Origin: Primorskyibacter marinus
GTDB taxonomy: Bacteria > Pseudomonadota > Alphaproteobacteria > Rhodobacterales > Rhodobacteraceae
DNA length: 64,000 nt
Direction: 5' to 3'
Assembly: GCF_003313245.1 (NCBI RefSeq)
Contig: NZ_QJSD01000009.1
Span: 1-64,000 of the forward strand
In this document: piece by piece, positions 9,257 through 17,424 of the stretch
Layout: the number at the start of each line of letters is the position of its first letter
Position numbering within the stretch: position 1 is the stretch's first letter
Notes under the pieces: generated by a model
What the model was told of the DNA's origin: nothing
The model's input: only the letters and a program-made list of their open reading frames with translations
The model's database searches: none
Made by a program: the position numbers and the translations under genes

Positions 9257-11050
9257 ATGTCCACTATGCACTTATTTTGGGCGGAAGACATGATCGCGCA
9301 TAATCACGTTCAGGAAATAGAAAGCGTTCTGGACGGACGTATAACCGGGCGGGACAGTCAGGTGTCGGATTCCTGGAAACGCTGCGTCGAGGTTTATGGC
9401 ATGGACCCGTCCCGTGCCGACCCTGCGCATATCGTGACCGAAACGGAACTGCGCGAACATCGCATGCAGGCTGAACGGATGATCGCCTCGGCGCGCTCTG
9501 GCCTGCAAAGCCTTTTCCGGCAGGTTGCCCGACAAAATTATACCGTATTGCTGACGGATGCCAAAGGCGTCTGCGTCGACTTCTTCGGCGACCGGAACTT
9601 TGAGACTGAACTGCGCGGCTCGGGGCTGTTCATGGGCGCGGACTGGTCCGAAGAACTGGCCGGGACCAGCGCCGCGGGGGCCTGCATCGTCACCGGAGAG
9701 CCAGTGACGATCCATCAAGACGACCATTTCGGCAACGCGCATACGGCGCTGTCCTGCACGGCGGCGCCCATTTATGACAGTATGGGCCAACTGGCCGCGG
9801 TGTTGGACATCTCACTGTTACAATCCCCTTCCCCCAAATCCAGCCAGAACCTGGCCATGAGCATGGTGACGGCTTCGGCAAGGCGGGTCGAAATGGCCAA
9901 CCTGATGGCCCAAAGCCGCCGGGAATGGGTGCTGCGGCTGTCGGCCAGCCCCGAGTTTCTGGACGTCGATCCAGAGGCAGCGGTGACGCTGGACGGCTCT
10001 GGCCGGATCATCGGCTTCACCCGCGGTGCCGACAAGCTGTTCCGAGGCAATGCGCCAACGCTTCTTGGCCAGCGGATCGATTCCTTGCTGGCTTTGTCAG
10101 TCGACGATCTGCCTGATCTGATGCGGGACCGGCCGACCGAGGACCGCGTCGTCAACATGCCCGACGGAGGCGCGTTGTTCGGTCATGCCATCGCGCCACA
10201 GGCACCAAGATCGACGGGGGCCGTAACCCGCAGGCTGCAAAGCAAAGGCGGATCTCTGGCGGCGCTGGCGGGGCCGGACCCAGAAATGCAACGTCTGCTG
10301 ATGCAGGCCGAGCGGCTGGCAACCACGGATGTGCCATTGATCCTTTCGGGGGAAACCGGCACCGGCAAGATGCGGATTGCGCGGGCACTGCATGTGGCCA
10401 CAGGAAAGGATCGCGACCTGATCACCGTCGAATGCGCCGCGCAGACGCCGGACAGGCTGATCGAGGCCTTGGGGCCACCCGGCCCGATGCGCGCAACGCT
10501 TATCCTGCGACGGATCGAGGAGCTTCCACCGGATGTACAGGCGCTGCTGTCGGCGCTGCTGGACGAACGCCCCGGATTGCGCCCCGTGGCAACCAGTTGC
10601 GTTGATCTTGGGCAGGCGGTCCATGAGGGCAGTTTTCACAAACCCCTGTTCTATCGGATTTCCGGGGCTTTTCTGTCTGTGCCACCGCTGCGGAAACGCC
10701 GGGATCTGGATTGGTTGATGGACCGGCTATTGCGGCGGCGCGCACCCGACGAGCTGCGGCTTTCACCCTCGGCAAGGGCCGAGCTGGCAGGTCGCGTCTG
10801 GACAGGAAACCTGCACGAGCTGGAACGGGTTCTTGATGTGGCCGTCGCCTTATGTGATGGCGATGTCATCGACCTTCCCGACCTGCCTGTTCCGGCAGAT
10901 TCCGGACCGGCCGCGCCTGAAGAGGACTCGCTAGAGGATGTCCTGGAGGCCTGCGGCTGGAACATGGCGCAGGCGGCGCGACGACTGGGCGTCAACCGCT
11001 CTACGGTAATGCGGCGGGTGCGCCGTTCCGGATTGACCCTCCCGCTTTGA
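9257..11050 (+). CDS. AcoR-like regulator with degenerate AAA+ domain
   Basis: This gene of about 597 codons has the architecture of AcoR-type activators: an N-terminal GAF-like sensor (roughly 50-190), a PAS-like middle part, an AAA+ module and a C-terminal Fis-type helix-turn-helix (WNMAQAARRLGVNRSTVMRRVRR). Walker A is intact (GETGTGK at 365-371). The segment that should hold GAFTGA is missing, and the Walker B region reads ATLILRRIEEL instead of the usual LFLDEI. It therefore probably cannot remodel sigma-54 polymerase in the classical way. I used the ATG at 9257, which has GCAGG six bases upstream; 9266 and 9290 are alternatives. The monooxygenase immediately downstream is the likely target. 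Confidence 0.82.
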   Translation: MSTMHLFWAEDMIAHNHVQEIESVLDGRITGRDSQVSDSWKRCVEVYGMDPSRADPAHIVTETELREHRMQAERMIASARSGLQSLFRQVARQNYTVLLTDAKGVCVDFFGDRNFETELRGSGLFMGADWSEELAGTSAAGACIVTGEPVTIHQDDHFGNAHTALSCTAAPIYDSMGQLAAVLDISLLQSPSPKSSQNLAMSMVTASARRVEMANLMAQSRREWVLRLSASPEFLDVDPEAAVTLDGSGRIIGFTRGADKLFRGNAPTLLGQRIDSLLALSVDDLPDLMRDRPTEDRVVNMPDGGALFGHAIAPQAPRSTGAVTRRLQSKGGSLAALAGPDPEMQRLLMQAERLATTDVPLILSGETGTGKMRIARALHVATGKDRDLITVECAAQTPDRLIEALGPPGPMRATLILRRIEELPPDVQALLSALLDERPGLRPVATSCVDLGQAVHEGSFHKPLFYRISGAFLSVPPLRKRRDLDWLMDRLLRRRAPDELRLSPSARAELAGRVWTGNLHELERVLDVAVALCDGDVIDLPDLPVPADSGPAAPEEDSLEDVLEACGWNMAQAARRLGVNRSTVMRRVRRSGLTLPL

Positions 11051-11058
11051 CACGTCGC

Positions 11059-11082
11059 GTTGCGCGCCGTTGCGCGTGCAAC
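11059..11082. promoter_or_regulatory. GTTGCGCG repeats, possible operator
   Basis: GTTGCGCG occurs at 11059-11066 and again at 11069-11076. The second copy continues into GTGCAAC, so 11069-11082 is an imperfect palindrome (GTTGC against GCAAC). The element lies just after the regulator stop and about 115 bases before the monooxygenase start. This placement suits an activator site for the adjacent regulator, but that is inference. Confidence 0.4.
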
Positions 11083-11195
11083 ACCCTGCCCTTCTTTCCC
11101 CGGACTTCCTTGGCTATCCTGCCGATAAAGCTGGCATCCGCCGCATGAAATACCACAGGATTACGCAATAGAGACGCGAATGAGGAGGATACGCG

Positions 11196-12995
11196 ATGCT
11201 CGATACAACCGTGACAACCCGCACGCAGCAGGTGCTGGACACATTGAATGCCGCTTTTGCGGATGGCGATGTGGACCGAATCAAGGAACAGTTCGCCACT
11301 GACAGCTACTGGCGCGACCTGGTGGCCTTTACCTGGAACCTGAAGACAGCCGAAGGCCCGGAGGAGATCGGCCAGATGCTGAACAGCCAACTGGCCTCGG
11401 TGAAGCCCCGGAACTTCAGCCTGCAAGACGGCGAGACACCGGCCGAGGAAGACGGCGTTACCACCGCCTGGATCACCTTCGAGACCGAGGTCGGGCGCGG
11501 CTGGGGGCTGATGCGCCTGAAGGACGACCGGATCTGGACGCTTCTGACCGCGTTGCAGGAACTCAAGGGCCATGAGGAACAGCGTGGCACACGCCGTCCG
11601 ATGGGGGCGCAACATGGTGCCGGCAAGAACCGGACCACCTGGAAGGAAGAACGCGAGACGGAAACCGCGAAGCTGGGATATGACACCCAGCCCTATACCG
11701 TCATCGTCGGTGGCGGTCAGGGCGGCATTGCGCTGGGTGCGCGCCTGCGTCAGCTTGGCGTGCCGACCATCGTTCTGGACAAGCATGACCGTCCGGGCGA
11801 CCAATGGCGCAAACGCTACAAATCGCTCTGCCTGCATGATCCGGTCTGGTACGATCATCTTCCTTACATGAAATTCCCCGACAACTGGCCGGTCTTCACG
11901 CCCAAAGACAAGGTCGGCGACTGGCTGGAAATGTATACCAAGGTGATGGAACTGAACTACTGGTCCCGGTCCGAAGTGATCAAGGCCAGCTTTGACGAGG
12001 CCGCGAACCAATGGACCGTCGAGGTCAACCGCGACGGCGAAACCGTTATCCTGAAGCCCACGCAACTGGTGCTGGCAACGGGCATGTCCGGCAAGCCGCA
12101 TATGCCCGAATTTCCCGGCATGGATGATTTCAAGGGCGAAATCCAACACTCGTCGCAACATGACGGGCCGGATGCCTGGACCGGCAAGAAGGTTGTCGTG
12201 GTCGGGTCGAACAATTCGGCACATGACATCTGTGCCGCGCTTTGGGAACACGATGTCGATGTGACGATGGTGCAGCGATCCTCCACACATATCGTCCGGT
12301 CGGATACGCTGATGGATATCGGCATGGGCGCGCTTTATTCTGAAGAGGCCGTTGCCAATGGCGTGACCACGGAAAAGGCGGACATGATCTTTGCCTCCTT
12401 GCCCTACCGGATCCTGCATGAATTCCAGATCCCGCTTTACGAACAGATGCGCGAACGCGATGCCGAATTCTATGCCGGTCTGGAAAAGGCCGGGTTCGAA
12501 CTGGACTGGGGGGATGACAATTCTGGCCTGTTCATGAAATACCTGCGCCGCGGTTCCGGGTATTACATCGATGTGGGTGCCAGCCAGTTGATCATTGACG
12601 GCGAGGTCAAGCTGGTCAAAGGCCAGGTTGATCATTTCGAGGCAGATGCCGTCGTGCTGTCAGATGGCACGCGGCTTGAAGCGGATCTCGTGGTGATGGC
12701 CACCGGCTATGGGTCGATGAACGGCTGGGCTGCGGATCTGATCAGCCAGGAGGTCGCGGACAAGATCGGCAAGGTCTGGGGGCTTGGCTCGGACACGACC
12801 AAGGATCCCGGCCCCTGGGAGGGCGAGCAGCGCAATATGTGGAAGCCCACGCAGCAGCAGAACCTGTGGATGCATGGCGGCAACCTGCACCAGTCCCGGC
12901 ACTATTCACTGTATCTGGCCCTGCAATTGAAAGCGCGGTTTGAAGGGCTGGAAACACCTGTCTACGGCCTTCAGGACGTCCACCACCTACGCTGA
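11196..12995 (+). CDS. NTF2-like domain fused to flavin monooxygenase
   Basis: The 599-residue protein begins with about 130 residues of SnoaL/NTF2-like fold, then a linker, then a class B flavoprotein monooxygenase. The FAD-binding GGGQGG is at 172-177, the NADPH-binding VGSNNSA at 336-342, and the FMO/BVMO fingerprint FKGEIQHSSQH begins at 312. It should use FAD and NADPH to oxygenate a small organic substrate, which is unknown. A strong GAGGAGGA ribosome site precedes the ATG. Its position after the AcoR-like regulator suggests inducible expression. It could also act as an oxidoreductase without monooxygenation, but the fingerprint histidine argues for the oxygenase role. Confidence 0.87.
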   Translation: MLDTTVTTRTQQVLDTLNAAFADGDVDRIKEQFATDSYWRDLVAFTWNLKTAEGPEEIGQMLNSQLASVKPRNFSLQDGETPAEEDGVTTAWITFETEVGRGWGLMRLKDDRIWTLLTALQELKGHEEQRGTRRPMGAQHGAGKNRTTWKEERETETAKLGYDTQPYTVIVGGGQGGIALGARLRQLGVPTIVLDKHDRPGDQWRKRYKSLCLHDPVWYDHLPYMKFPDNWPVFTPKDKVGDWLEMYTKVMELNYWSRSEVIKASFDEAANQWTVEVNRDGETVILKPTQLVLATGMSGKPHMPEFPGMDDFKGEIQHSSQHDGPDAWTGKKVVVVGSNNSAHDICAALWEHDVDVTMVQRSSTHIVRSDTLMDIGMGALYSEEAVANGVTTEKADMIFASLPYRILHEFQIPLYEQMRERDAEFYAGLEKAGFELDWGDDNSGLFMKYLRRGSGYYIDVGASQLIIDGEVKLVKGQVDHFEADAVVLSDGTRLEADLVVMATGYGSMNGWAADLISQEVADKIGKVWGLGSDTTKDPGPWEGEQRNMWKPTQQQNLWMHGGNLHQSRHYSLYLALQLKARFEGLETPVYGLQDVHHLR

Positions 12996-13040
12996 GACAC
13001 GCGCCACTCCGGATTTTTGACCGGAGACATATCAAACAAG

Positions 13041-13068
13041 CTTCTTCGGGACAGACGTTCCGAAGAAG
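13041..13068 (+). terminator. Stem-loop after the monooxygenase gene
   Basis: CTTCTTCGG and CCGAAGAAG form an exact 9-bp stem around a 10-base loop, 45 bases after the monooxygenase stop. There is no U-run, so it may stabilise the 3' end rather than terminate by itself. Confidence 0.45.
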
Positions 13069-13233
13069 CACATCGGCACACCGTTGCCACGTCAAAGCGA
13101 TTGCCGAAACCAAGAAAAGCTCGGCAAGACCCGGCGCATCATCGCCCGGTCGGCTGCCTTAGGATGTCCGGTCTGCTTGCGCCTTGAACGCGACGTCAGA
13201 CTTTGTCGCTGTCCGGCAGGGATTGCGAAAAAA

Positions 13234-13250
13234 TTGCTGCATCGCAGCAA
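13234..13250. promoter_or_regulatory. PhaR-like operator palindrome
   Basis: TTGCTGC-ATC-GCAGCAA is an exact 7-3-7 palindrome about 90 bases upstream of the first phasin start. Its core is CTGC-N3-GCAG, which matches the TGC-rich PhaR sites I recall from Paracoccus denitrificans phasin control. PhaR represses phasin genes until polyhydroxyalkanoate granules titrate it away. No phaR gene is in this window. Confidence 0.6.
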
Positions 13251-13338
13251 TGAAGGCTTGAATTGCGGCACTGCAGCATTCATATGGGATGCAGACACGC
13301 AAAGCGGGAATGGTCCCGCCAAGCCAAAGGAATTAGAC

Positions 13339-13752
13339 ATGACCAAGACAACTGATATAACCGCGATGTTCAAAGACGCAATGGCCGCCTTCCCGATCGA
13401 CGCTTCCGCAGCCGAAGGTGCCTTCAAATCGACAGCTGACCTGAACGAAAAGATCAGCACCGTTGCCCTGACCGCCGTCGAAGAGTCGACAGCGATCTCC
13501 ACAAAGTGGACCCAGGACACGCTGAAAGGCATCTCGGACGTCTCGAAAGCAAAAGCTCAGCCGACAGATTATGCTCAGGCGATGACCGATTTCGTATCCA
13601 ACTACTCCAAAGCCGCGACAGAGCATATGACAGCCTTCGCCGAAATCGCGAAGAAAGCTCAGGCTGACACGCTGGAACTGATGACGGCTGCGGGCAAGAC
13701 ATTCAGCGAAGACGCAACTTCGGCTGTAAAGTCGGCGACTGCTGCGAAGTAA
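13339..13752 (+). CDS. Phasin family protein
   Basis: A 137-residue, mostly helical amphipathic protein of the phasin family, which coats polyhydroxyalkanoate granules in the cytoplasm. The ATG at 13339 begins MTKTTDITAMFKDAMAAFP and is preceded by AAAGGAATTAGAC, a usable ribosome site; the open frame continues upstream but without phasin-like sequence. It is low in cysteine and aromatic residues, as usual for phasins, and has an Ala/Ser/Thr-rich end. The next gene is a paralogue with a very similar first 115 residues. Expression is probably PhaR-controlled given the palindrome upstream. PhaP fits the size, but the exact family assignment is not certain. Confidence 0.85.
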   Translation: MTKTTDITAMFKDAMAAFPIDASAAEGAFKSTADLNEKISTVALTAVEESTAISTKWTQDTLKGISDVSKAKAQPTDYAQAMTDFVSNYSKAATEHMTAFAEIAKKAQADTLELMTAAGKTFSEDATSAVKSATAAK

Positions 13753-13798
13753 GGTGACTATACCAAGCGTTGTTTTCTTGGAAAGCGCGCTTGGCAAG

Positions 13799-13827
13799 GG
13801 CAGGCCTCACAAGGGCCTGCCATTTTT
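13799..13827 (+). terminator. Rho-independent terminator after first phasin
   Basis: GGCAGGCC and GGCCTGCC form an exact 8-bp stem around TCACAAG, followed by CATTTTT. It lies 47 bases after the phasin stop. The stem sequence is the same as the one after the second phasin gene. Confidence 0.75.
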
Positions 13828-13959
13828 GCATTTAAGTTGCTGCATTGGGCAAGAGCCGCCCCGCGCCACGGGGTACAACCTGTTGCGACGCGGTATTTCG
13901 GGCGCAAATTTCCGATGCCCCCTAGCGGGAGATTTCCCGCCAAACAAAGGAACCTCAAT

Positions 13960-14916
13960 ATGAGCAAGACACCTGACATGTCCGCGATCATTAAGGACGC
14001 AATGGCGACATTTCCTTTCGGCGTGACCTCTCTTACGGGCGCGTTTCAGTCCACCGCCGAACTGAATGAGAAAATCAATGCTGTGGCGCTGGATGCCGCG
14101 TCGAAGTCTCTTGATGTTTCCACACAGTGGAGCAAGGACGCGCTGGCAGGGTTGTCGGATATGTCCGCGGCCAAATCGCAACCGACAGATTATGCCCGCG
14201 CAATGTCGGTTTTCGCATCCAGTTATTCCAAGGCGGCGACCGCGCATATGATGACATTCGCCGAGATCGCCAAGAAAGCGCAAACCGATGCGATCGGAGT
14301 GATGACAAACGCTGGCGGGAACCTGGCCAAAGCCGCCCCCGCTGCAACAAAACCGTCCGGTCAAAAAGCTGCCAAGCCCGCAAAAGCGACTGGCAAGCCG
14401 GTGACTGACACTGCCAAGCCCGCCAAAGCTGGCGTCAAATCCGCCAAGAACGCGGCAAAGCCTGCCGTGAACACATCGGCCAAAATGGATGCTTCGGCAG
14501 AAAAAACCGCGCCCAAGGCCGCTGCTGCAGTCGCCAAGCCCGCCGAAAAGCCTGCGACCTCAACCGTGAGGGCAAGCAAAAAAGCTGCGACTTCGGCCGC
14601 AAAGCCTGCGCCCAAACCAGCCTCATCCACTGTCAGGTCCACCGAAAAGACAGCTGCGCCCGACGTGAACGCTGCTGGCAAAACCGCTGCGCCGGCGGGC
14701 AAGCCCACCGAAAAGCTTGCCATGAATACACCTGCCAAGACGCTCGCGGAACCGGCGGCCAAGCCTGCGCCCAAGACCGCCGCCGCCACTGCCCCGGCAA
14801 AAACCACGACGCGCACCGCACCTGCCAAAGCGGCAGAGCCGAAATCCGCTTCTGCGTCCAATTCGGCACGCAAGAACAAAACTGCGGCCACAAAGACAAC
14901 AGGCCCTTCAAAATAA
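13960..14916 (+). CDS. PhaF-like phasin with Lys/Ala/Pro tail
   Basis: The 318-residue product has two parts. Residues 1-120 are a phasin domain closely similar to the preceding gene product (shared STAELNEKI, AKSQPTDYA and SSYSKAAT blocks). Residues 130-318 are a low-complexity tail of repeated AAKPA, KTAAP and related units, strongly basic and like eukaryotic histone H1 tails. In Pseudomonas PhaF such a tail binds DNA and helps segregate granules at division; the same role here is inference. The ATG at 13960 has AAAGGAACCTC upstream. A TTGCTGC half-site at 13837-13843 resembles half of the palindrome before the first phasin. It probably arose by duplication plus tail acquisition. Confidence 0.83.
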   Translation: MSKTPDMSAIIKDAMATFPFGVTSLTGAFQSTAELNEKINAVALDAASKSLDVSTQWSKDALAGLSDMSAAKSQPTDYARAMSVFASSYSKAATAHMMTFAEIAKKAQTDAIGVMTNAGGNLAKAAPAATKPSGQKAAKPAKATGKPVTDTAKPAKAGVKSAKNAAKPAVNTSAKMDASAEKTAPKAAAAVAKPAEKPATSTVRASKKAATSAAKPAPKPASSTVRSTEKTAAPDVNAAGKTAAPAGKPTEKLAMNTPAKTLAEPAAKPAPKTAAATAPAKTTTRTAPAKAAEPKSASASNSARKNKTAATKTTGPSK

Positions 14917-14949
14917 GCGAACGCCGACTCTCGTCGCGCAGCACTTCAA

Positions 14950-14977
14950 AAGGCAGGCCTAAAAAAGGGCCTGCCTT
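14950..14977 (+). terminator. Terminator after second phasin
   Basis: AAGGCAGGCC and GGCCTGCCTT pair exactly over 10 bases around a TAAAAAAG loop, 33 bases after the stop. The GGCAGGCC core is identical to the terminator after the first phasin gene, as expected for a duplicated unit. Confidence 0.7.
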
Positions 14978-15331
14978 ACTGCTTTGTGCAGGGCAAGACG
15001 TGTTCGACCTGAAGATTTCACTGCGTGAACGCGTAAATTTCCAACACTCCGCGGCGTTTGCGACAAGTCTACCGCGCATGGAAAAATAGTTCGAACAGGC
15101 AGCGCCGACGGAACGCCCGACATCGGCCTGCGACTGCCAGCTTCTCCGCCCCATGCCTTGCAAACCGTTTTGACAGGCATGCTCATCCGCGCCAACGCGT
15201 TTTTGCTGGCCATATTGAAAAATGAACACCCTTCCTGACACCATTCGATCACACGCCTTTGTAGACGGTGACAAAACCAAATCATCGGCCCGACATTCTT
15301 AACCACCATCGGGAATTCAGCTTGTTCCTCT

Positions 15332-15360
15332 TTGACTTGATTGTGAACACAGATTAACAT
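15332..15360 (+). promoter_or_regulatory. Sigma-70-type promoter candidate for Hint gene
   Basis: TTGACT at 15332-15337 and TAACAT at 15355-15360 are separated by exactly 17 bases, 33 bases before the Hint protein ATG. Five of six and four of six bases match the consensus. Confidence 0.45.
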
Positions 15361-15393
15361 GCGCTTAACAAACAGGCATCCAAGGATACGGCA

Positions 15394-16524
15394 ATGGCCA
15401 CGACATTTACTGTTTTTTCGTTGGGTGTGATGCCAATCTGGGATCCCGTGGAAGGCAACAACTTGGTTTCCACAGTCGCGGTGAACCAGTCCTTGGGCAC
15501 CTATGGCTCGGCTTCAGATCCACTGTCTTTCGATCGCCATGAGTTTTCGCCTGCGGGCAATGGCTTCAGCGGCGGTGCGGCAGGAGCGTACGACACCGAC
15601 AACAATGTTTCCAATGATCAGTTCAGCATCGATGGCGGGGCCCCGCAAACGCATGATGCAACCATGCTGTTTAACGCGACCATCACCTATGAGGATGGGA
15701 CGACGGCCGACATTTCTGCGGTCCTCTTTCAAGATACGCTGGGCAACACATACTGGGCACCGGAAACGTCCGCCAACGCAGATCAGGCTGCAATCAATGC
15801 GCAACCGATACAATCCTTGGAACTGCTGTCACCCATCTACGCAAATGGCTCGACCAATGAAGCATATAACCTAGCTGCGGACCGGCAAGACACGTTGCCA
15901 CTTTGTTTCTCAAAAGGTGCGCTTGTCGGCTGTCCGTGTGGTGAACGTCCCGTAGAAAGCCTTGCGGCAGGCGATCTGGTCTTGACGCGGGATCACGGTG
16001 CGGTTCCGATCCGCTGGGTCGGCCACCGCAAGTTGAGCAAGACCGAACTCGACGCAAACCCGAAGCTGCGCCCGGTACGGATTCTGGCTGGCGCGCTTGG
16101 TGATGGGTTTCCGACGCGCGATCTTGTCGTCTCGCGCCAGCATAGGGTGCTGGTGCAATCGAAAATTGCGAAACGGATGTTCGGCGCTGCCGAGGTGTTG
16201 ATCCCGGCCATCAAGCTGACCGAGTTGCCCGGAATATTCATCGACGATGCTTTTGATGTTGTGGAATACTATCATATTCTACTCGACACTCACGAAATCC
16301 TCCATGTGGAAGGAACCGGGGCCGAAAGCCTGCTCACGGGACCGGAAGCGTTGAAATCAGTCGGACCCGACGCGCGCGAAGAGATCCTGACGATCCTCCC
16401 GCAAATCGCAGATTTGAAATATATCCCCAAATCTGCCCGCCTCATCCCGTCCGGTCCGCAGCAGAAAAAGCTGATCGCGAGGCATTTGAAAAACAAGAAA
16501 GACCTGTTGAACAGGCACCTCTGA
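15394..16524 (+). CDS. Hint domain-containing protein
   Basis: A 376-residue protein with an acidic, Gly/Asn/Asp-rich N-terminal part (1-165) and a C-terminal Hedgehog/intein-type Hint_2 domain. The Hint domain begins at the potential self-splicing Cys171 (CFSKGALVGC) and continues through SLAAGDLVLTRDHG, PVRI and the VVSRQHRVLV block. No classical signal peptide is visible, so export, if any, would be by type I secretion or another route. Related proteins are common in Rhodobacterales, often beside calcium-binding adhesins; their function is not established. A second Hint protein lies at 33198-34814. Hint domains can catalyse autoproteolysis, but no second splice partner is evident. Confidence 0.83.
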   Translation: MATTFTVFSLGVMPIWDPVEGNNLVSTVAVNQSLGTYGSASDPLSFDRHEFSPAGNGFSGGAAGAYDTDNNVSNDQFSIDGGAPQTHDATMLFNATITYEDGTTADISAVLFQDTLGNTYWAPETSANADQAAINAQPIQSLELLSPIYANGSTNEAYNLAADRQDTLPLCFSKGALVGCPCGERPVESLAAGDLVLTRDHGAVPIRWVGHRKLSKTELDANPKLRPVRILAGALGDGFPTRDLVVSRQHRVLVQSKIAKRMFGAAEVLIPAIKLTELPGIFIDDAFDVVEYYHILLDTHEILHVEGTGAESLLTGPEALKSVGPDAREEILTILPQIADLKYIPKSARLIPSGPQQKKLIARHLKNKKDLLNRHL

Positions 16525-16883
16525 CGCATCGCGTCACCCCACGGGCCTCTTCACAACTCGCGATGAACCGTAACGACTGGCCCTGGCTGGGTATTGACCG
16601 TGCACCTGCCCTGCCGGGCCAATAGCGTTTCGCATGTCCGCATATCGTTCGTGATTTGCATCAGTTGAACACAGGACCACCCTGACCAGCGCGCAGTCTG
16701 GTAGGGACGACCGGTTAATCCACAACTTATTGCGTTTGTCACGAATATTTAGCTTTACAGCTAGAAGCACAGCCCTCACCATATGTTGTAAGGGTGACGG
16801 GATTTCCCCCTCACCCTAGAGCAGGCACCAAGCGCTAGGGGTCGCCACCCGGCACCCGCGCTACAACAAAATGAGGTGGCGCC
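16525..16883. other. Intergenic region before the YbjN-domain gene
   Basis: About 360 bases. CATCGCG near 16528 and CGCGATG near 16559 could pair at long range, and a CCCTCACC-rich patch follows near 16775-16825. I see no gene, tRNA or clear promoter. Confidence 0.35.
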
Positions 16884-17384
16884 ATGGCACTGTCCGAACA
16901 ATATCTCGAAGAAGACCTTCACCCGATCGACATCGTCGAACATCTGGCCGAGAACCACGAATGGGATTTCGACCGCGTCGGTGACGATCAGATCGCGATG
17001 GCCGTTGTTGGGCAATGGCGCACATATTCGATCACCCTGGCCTGGTCGGCCTATGACGAAACCCTGCGGATGATCTGCACCTTCGACATGGACCCGCCGC
17101 CCGAAAAGATGCCGGCGCTGCACGAGGGCCTCAATCTGGTGAATGATCAATGCTGGGCCGGCGCGTTCAGCTACTGGGCAGAGCCCAGGTTGATGGTCTA
17201 TCGCTACGGGTTGATCCTTGCGGGCGGTCAGGTTGCCAGCCCCGATCAGATCGACACGATGATCACCGCCGCCGTGCTGAGTGCTGAACGCTATTACCCC
17301 GCCTTCCAACTGATGGTCTGGGGCGATCAATCCCCGAAAGACGCGCTTCAGGTCGCCATTGCAGAGGCCTACGGTCGCGCGTAA
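16884..17384 (+). CDS. YbjN domain-containing protein
   Basis: A 166-residue cytosolic protein of the YbjN family, which resembles type III secretion chaperones in fold but has no settled biochemical role. The whole protein is one alpha/beta domain. The ATG follows an AAAATGAGGTGGCGCC stretch giving a good GAGGTGG ribosome site. It lies 40 bases before proC, in the same direction, and this YbjN-proC-tRNA-binding protein order suggests one operon. Confidence 0.78.
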   Translation: MALSEQYLEEDLHPIDIVEHLAENHEWDFDRVGDDQIAMAVVGQWRTYSITLAWSAYDETLRMICTFDMDPPPEKMPALHEGLNLVNDQCWAGAFSYWAEPRLMVYRYGLILAGGQVASPDQIDTMITAAVLSAERYYPAFQLMVWGDQSPKDALQVAIAEAYGRA

Positions 17385-17424
17385 CACTATCCCCGTTAAG
17401 GAAATTTCCGACGAGGGATCTACG

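Larger units (their letters stand above)
12996..13338. other. Intergenic region before the phasin genes
   Basis: No convincing gene lies here. It contains a hairpin after the monooxygenase (13041-13068) and the CTGC-N3-GCAG palindrome before the first phasin (13234-13250). A second TGC-rich stretch is at about 13264-13279. Confidence 0.5.
14917..15393. other. Intergenic region between phasin and Hint genes
   Basis: About 480 bases without a convincing gene. It holds the second phasin terminator at 14950-14977 and a promoter candidate at 15332-15360. Nothing else is recognised. Confidence 0.45.

Noticed and set aside
11083-11195. Possible sigma-54 promoter before the monooxygenase
   Set aside because: TTGGCTATCCTGCC looks similar at first, but the GG and GC pairs are not ten bases apart as sigma-54 requires.
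11001-12635. Long open frame on the minus strand, 544 residues
   Set aside because: It lies entirely opposite the well-supported monooxygenase gene and shows no domain; GC-rich DNA often leaves the antisense strand open.
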